Assembly: GCA_021816665.1 (NCBI GenBank)
Contig: JAKAXI010000056.1
Location: 1-9,374 of the forward strand
Reading direction: 5' to 3'
DNA length: 9,374 nucleotides
Origin: Bacillota bacterium
GTDB taxonomy: Bacteria; Bacillota; Bacilli; Alicyclobacillales; Alicyclobacillaceae
Each line of letters begins with the position of its first letter. The stretch's first letter is position 1. Below, piece by piece: positions 7,023-9,374 of the stretch. The translations under genes and the position numbers were made by a program. The notes under the pieces were generated by a model that was given only the letters and a program-made list of their open reading frames with translations, did no database searches and was not told the origin of the DNA.

Positions 7023-8201
7023 TTGGACAGTCGATTTGACAGAGTGATTAGCCGCGAAAAGACGGCGAGCATTAAATGGGATGGGCGCAAACAGAAATTC
7101 GGGCGCGATGACGTAATTCCGATGTGGGTCGCAGACATGGACTTTGCTTCGCCGGAGTGCGTGATCGAAGCGTTACATAACCGGGTTCGGCACGGTGTGT
7201 TCGGATACACTGTTCGCGATGACGCGTTTAACGAGGCTGTCGTCGGTTGGCTTTTGCGAAGGCATCAGTGGACAATACAGCCGGAGTGGGTCTCTCAGGC
7301 GTCGGGAGTCGTGCCGGCACTGAATTACTTAATTCAAGCCCTGACAGAACCAGGGGACGGCATCATCATTCAACCCCCCGTCTATCACCCGTTTGCTCGT
7401 CTGATCAAGAGTCACCATCGTCAGTTGCTGACAAATCCTCTGCAAGAGCGTGCTGGCAAGTACGTGATGGACTACGCTGACCTTGAAGCAAAGGCTGCGG
7501 CTGGTGCGAAACTGCTCATCCTGTGCAGTCCGCACAACCCCGTGGGACGGGTCTGGACGCGCGAGGAACTCGAACGAGCCGGAGAAATCTGTCTGAGACA
7601 CGGGGTGACGGTGATTGCGGATGAAATTCACTCTGACTTGGTCTACGCTCCCCACCGACACACGCCGTTCGCGAGCATTTCCAAAGATTTCTCCATGAAT
7701 TCGGTCACGACGCTCGCCCCGAGTAAGACGTTTAACGTTGCGGGACTGAATACAGCGCTCGTCGTGGCGGAACGGGAAGATTTGCGCACTCGCTACCGCG
7801 ACATGATTCAGCTGCAGTCCGCCGGGTCGATCAACGTCCTCGGTGCACAGGCCTTGAAGGCCGCCTACAGCGGTGGCGACGCCTGGCTCGACGACTTGCT
7901 CCGCTACTTGGCAGGAAACATCGACTATCTGAAGTCGCAGTTGCAATCTCTTGCGCCACGTGTCCGCGTTACGGATACGGAAGGGACGTATCTGGTCTGG
8001 CTCGACTTTCGCGAACTCGGCATGACGCCTGAACAACTCAAAGAGTGGTTGGTGCACGAGGTTGGCCTTGGTTTGGAGTCGGGCGAGACCTACGGCGAGG
8101 AAGGCGTGGGCTTTCAGAGGATTAATGTTGGATGTCCACGGTCAGTCCTAGAAGAGGCTGTCCAGCGTTTGCTGAAGGGTGTCAAATCTCTGGATAAGTA
8201 A
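7023..8201 (+). CDS. patB: PLP-dependent C-S lyase / cystathionine beta-lyase (PatB/MalY family)
   Basis: Fold-type I, class I/II aminotransferase-like enzyme of 392 residues (B. subtilis PatB has ~387) that splits C-S bonds, as in cystathionine to homocysteine, pyruvate and ammonia, or cysteine conjugates to thiols. Visible motifs: MWVADMDF at 34-41, typical of the MalY/PatB branch; GVFGYT at 58-63; PPVYHPF at 118-124; CSPHNPVGRVW at 168-178 (Asn172 binds PLP); ADEIHSDL at 199-206 (Asp200 pairs with the pyridine N); PSKTFNVAGL at 233-242 with the Schiff-base Lys235; FQRINVGCPR at 364-373, where Arg366 should bind the substrate carboxylate. The start is taken as TTG 7023 on SD spacing; a GTG at 6948 would add 25 non-homologous residues. 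It is cut off from satP by a terminator, so it is likely its own transcript. The link to the methionine genes upstream is functional, not operonic. Its stop codon overlaps a GlnR-type box. Confidence 0.92.
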   Translation: MDSRFDRVISREKTASIKWDGRKQKFGRDDVIPMWVADMDFASPECVIEALHNRVRHGVFGYTVRDDAFNEAVVGWLLRRHQWTIQPEWVSQASGVVPALNYLIQALTEPGDGIIIQPPVYHPFARLIKSHHRQLLTNPLQERAGKYVMDYADLEAKAAAGAKLLILCSPHNPVGRVWTREELERAGEICLRHGVTVIADEIHSDLVYAPHRHTPFASISKDFSMNSVTTLAPSKTFNVAGLNTALVVAEREDLRTRYRDMIQLQSAGSINVLGAQALKAAYSGGDAWLDDLLRYLAGNIDYLKSQLQSLAPRVRVTDTEGTYLVWLDFRELGMTPEQLKEWLVHEVGLGLESGETYGEEGVGFQRINVGCPRSVLEEAVQRLLKGVKSLDK

Positions 8202-8213
8202 TATAACATGACA
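8197..8213 (+). promoter_or_regulatory. GlnR/TnrA-type box 1 (distal)
   Basis: AGTAATATAACATGACA against the consensus TGTNANAWWWTMTNACA: only positions 1 and 11 differ, and the right half-site TGACA is exact. It overlaps the patB stop codon (8199-8201). Its centre is ~103 bases before the predicted amtB start point, 52 bases (five helical turns) from box 2, so both would lie on one face of the DNA. Confidence 0.5.
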
Positions 8214-8248
8214 CTTAGGCGGATTTTCTCGAAGAAATTATTCTGATG

Positions 8249-8265
8249 TGTTATGTAATATGACA
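8249..8265 (+). promoter_or_regulatory. GlnR/TnrA-type box 2 (proximal)
   Basis: TGTTATGTAATATGACA matches TGTNAN7TNACA exactly and the fuller consensus TGTNANAWWWTMTNACA at all but position 7. Its centre (8257) lies ~51 bases before the predicted amtB start point. TnrA-activated promoters such as B. subtilis nrgAB have their site near -49 to -51, so activation under nitrogen limitation is the natural reading. Confidence 0.72.
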
Positions 8266-8272
8266 TATTGTG

Positions 8273-8301
8273 TTGCATAACTTCCCTCCACTTCGTATTC
8301 T
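8273..8301 (+). promoter_or_regulatory. Probable amtB promoter
   Basis: TTGCAT (8273-8278) and TATTCT (8296-8301) are separated by exactly 17 bases. The weak -35 suits an activator-dependent promoter, and the GlnR-type box ends eight bases upstream of it. The predicted start point is near 8308, giving a 23-base leader. Confidence 0.55.
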
Positions 8302-8315
8302 AGGACCATACAGAA

Positions 8316-8323
8316 GGGGAGGG
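8316..8323 (+). promoter_or_regulatory. Ribosome binding site of amtB
   Basis: GGGGAGGG seven bases before ATG 8331. It favours this start over the in-frame ATG at 8388, which has only a weak SD (AGGAACGGAG). Confidence 0.7.
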
Positions 8324-8330
8324 AAGAATC

Positions 8331-9374
8331 ATGACATGGCAGGGATTCCGAACACCTGGGTTTAAGGGGCTAGGAACGGAGCGTGGAATGGGCCGCTCAC
8401 GGCGATTTAAGTGGCAGTGGGGGGCGCTCGTCGGACTCGTTGGGCTGTTGTTCCCGAGTGTTACGTTTGCTGCCACAACTAAACCGGTGATTTCGTCGGG
8501 TGACACAGCCTGGGTACTTGCCTCATCAGCCTTGGTCCTGTTAATGACACCCGGATTGGCCTTCTTCTACGGCGGACTGGTGCGCAAAAAGAATGTCATC
8601 ACGACGATGCTACAGGTTGTTGCTGTCATTCTTGTCGTCTCCTTACAGTGGGTTGTCGTAGGTTACTCCTTGGCGTTCGGGCCAGACGTGCATCACCTGG
8701 TTGGGAACCTGCAGTGGGTGCTGTGGAACGGTGTTGGTTCCACACCGAACAGTTACGCCGGAACCATTCCAGCTACCGCGTTTGGAATTTTCCAGATGAT
8801 GTTTGCCGTGATCACGCCGGCGCTCATTGTGGGGGGCCTGGCAGAACGCGTGAAGTTTTCGGCCTTCCTCGTGTTCACCACCTTGTGGGCCACACTCATT
8901 TACGACCCGTTGGCACACTGGGTATGGGGCGGTGGTTGGCTGATGCAACTGGGCATCCTGGATTTTGCGGGCGGTACGGTGGTTCACATTAGTTCTGGTG
9001 TGGCGGGACTTGTTGCAGCTATTTACCTTGGCAAACGCGCGGAACACGGCTCCAAGTCGATCCGAGCTCACAATGTACCGTTCGTTCTGCTTGGGACCGC
9101 GCTGTTGTGGTTCGGGTGGTTCGGCTTTAACGCAGGCAGCGCGCTCGCAGCGAACGGGTTGGCAGCAACGGCCTTTTTGACCACAAACACAGCGACTGCA
9201 GCGGCAGCGCTCGGCTGGCTCCTTGTTGAGAAACTTCGCACGGGGCATGTCACGCTTGTCGGTGCCTGTGCTGGCGCAGTGACAGGTCTGGTAGCGGTCA
9301 CCCCTGCCGCTGGCTTTGTTACCCCTGGCGGGTCGATCGTTGTCGGTTTCGTGGGAGGCATCATCTGCTTCTTC
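8331..9374 (+). CDS. amtB: Ammonium transporter, Amt family (3' end outside the window)
   Basis: Membrane channel-like transporter for ammonium; 348 codons are open to the window edge. An N-terminal basic stretch (RSRRFK at 22-27) and hydrophobic segment ~31-46 ending FPSVTFA look like a cleavable signal peptide (cut likely after Ala47 or 48), as in many bacterial Amt proteins, though its n-region is long. Amt signatures follow: PGLAFFYGGLVRKKN at 74-88; FQMMFAVITPALIVGGLAER at 154-173, where Phe158 matches gate Phe107 of E. coli AmtB; HWVWGGG at 196-202 with Trp199 (W148); DFAGGTVVHI at 211-220 with Asp211 and His219 (D160, H168 of the pore); WFGFNAGSA at 263-271 with Phe266 and Ser270 (F215, S219). 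About nine of eleven helices are in the window; the second pore His lies beyond it. The GlnR-type boxes upstream indicate nitrogen control. A GlnB/GlnK partner may follow but is not visible. Confidence 0.96.
   Translation, partial: MTWQGFRTPGFKGLGTERGMGRSRRFKWQWGALVGLVGLLFPSVTFAATTKPVISSGDTAWVLASSALVLLMTPGLAFFYGGLVRKKNVITTMLQVVAVILVVSLQWVVVGYSLAFGPDVHHLVGNLQWVLWNGVGSTPNSYAGTIPATAFGIFQMMFAVITPALIVGGLAERVKFSAFLVFTTLWATLIYDPLAHWVWGGGWLMQLGILDFAGGTVVHISSGVAGLVAAIYLGKRAEHGSKSIRAHNVPFVLLGTALLWFGWFGFNAGSALAANGLAATAFLTTNTATAAAALGWLLVEKLRTGHVTLVGACAGAVTGLVAVTPAAGFVTPGGSIVVGFVGGIICFF

Noticed and set aside
7329..8057. Long antisense open frame across patB (242 codons).
   Set aside because: The sense strand is clearly coding for a conserved PLP enzyme; the reverse frame arises from GC-biased codon use and has no family motif or SD.
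8225..8237. TTTCT-CGA-AGAAA hairpin after patB as a terminator.
   Set aside because: The stem is only five bases and mostly A-T, with no T-run; it is too weak to call.
1..9374. CRISPR arrays, insertion sequences, attachment sites, tRNA or rRNA genes.
   Set aside because: Reading both strands I found no regularly spaced repeats, no transposase or integrase motifs, and no RNA gene signatures; all six genes are housekeeping-type metabolic or transport genes.

Overview
The window reads as ordinary chromosome of a moderately GC-rich, low-GC-phylum Gram-positive bacterium (Bacillales; Alicyclobacillaceae or a near relative is my best guess). The reasons are strong GGAGG-type ribosome binding sites throughout, a YitJ-type homocysteine methyltransferase/MTHFR fusion next to a cobalamin-dependent MetH, a PatB-type C-S lyase, a cre-like site at acsA, and GlnR/TnrA-type boxes in front of an ammonium transporter. 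The genus is inferred from gene content and was not tested. All six genes lie on the + strand. I see no mobile element, CRISPR array, tRNA, rRNA or defence gene.

Layout. Bases 1-1872 hold the 3' part of metH (end of the pterin domain, cap, cobalamin domain and activation domain), whose stop codon overlaps the start of a yitJ-like gene (1869-3797). Together they make methyl-THF, use it to methylate homocysteine, and keep the cobalamin reactivatable. A 198-base gap carries an extended -10 promoter and a cre-like operator in front of acsA (3996-5945, AMP-forming acetyl-CoA synthetase). A 290-base, GC-rich gap full of inverted repeats follows, then satP (6236-6799, acetate/succinate permease) and a strong hairpin terminator. 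patB (7023-8201, PLP-dependent cysteine-S-conjugate/cystathionine beta-lyase) comes next, probably starting at TTG. A 129-base AT-rich gap holds two GlnR/TnrA-type boxes 52 bases apart and a promoter for amtB (8331 to the window end, truncated).

The genes form three themes: sulfur amino acid and C1 metabolism (metH, yitJ, patB), acetate uptake and activation (satP, acsA), and nitrogen acquisition (amtB). No undescribed multi-gene system is evident. The observations most worth a second look are regulatory: the paired nitrogen boxes at amtB, one of which overlaps the patB stop codon; the cre-like site at the acsA start point; a Gly-to-Ala change in the acetylation motif of AcsA; and the structured leader in front of satP.
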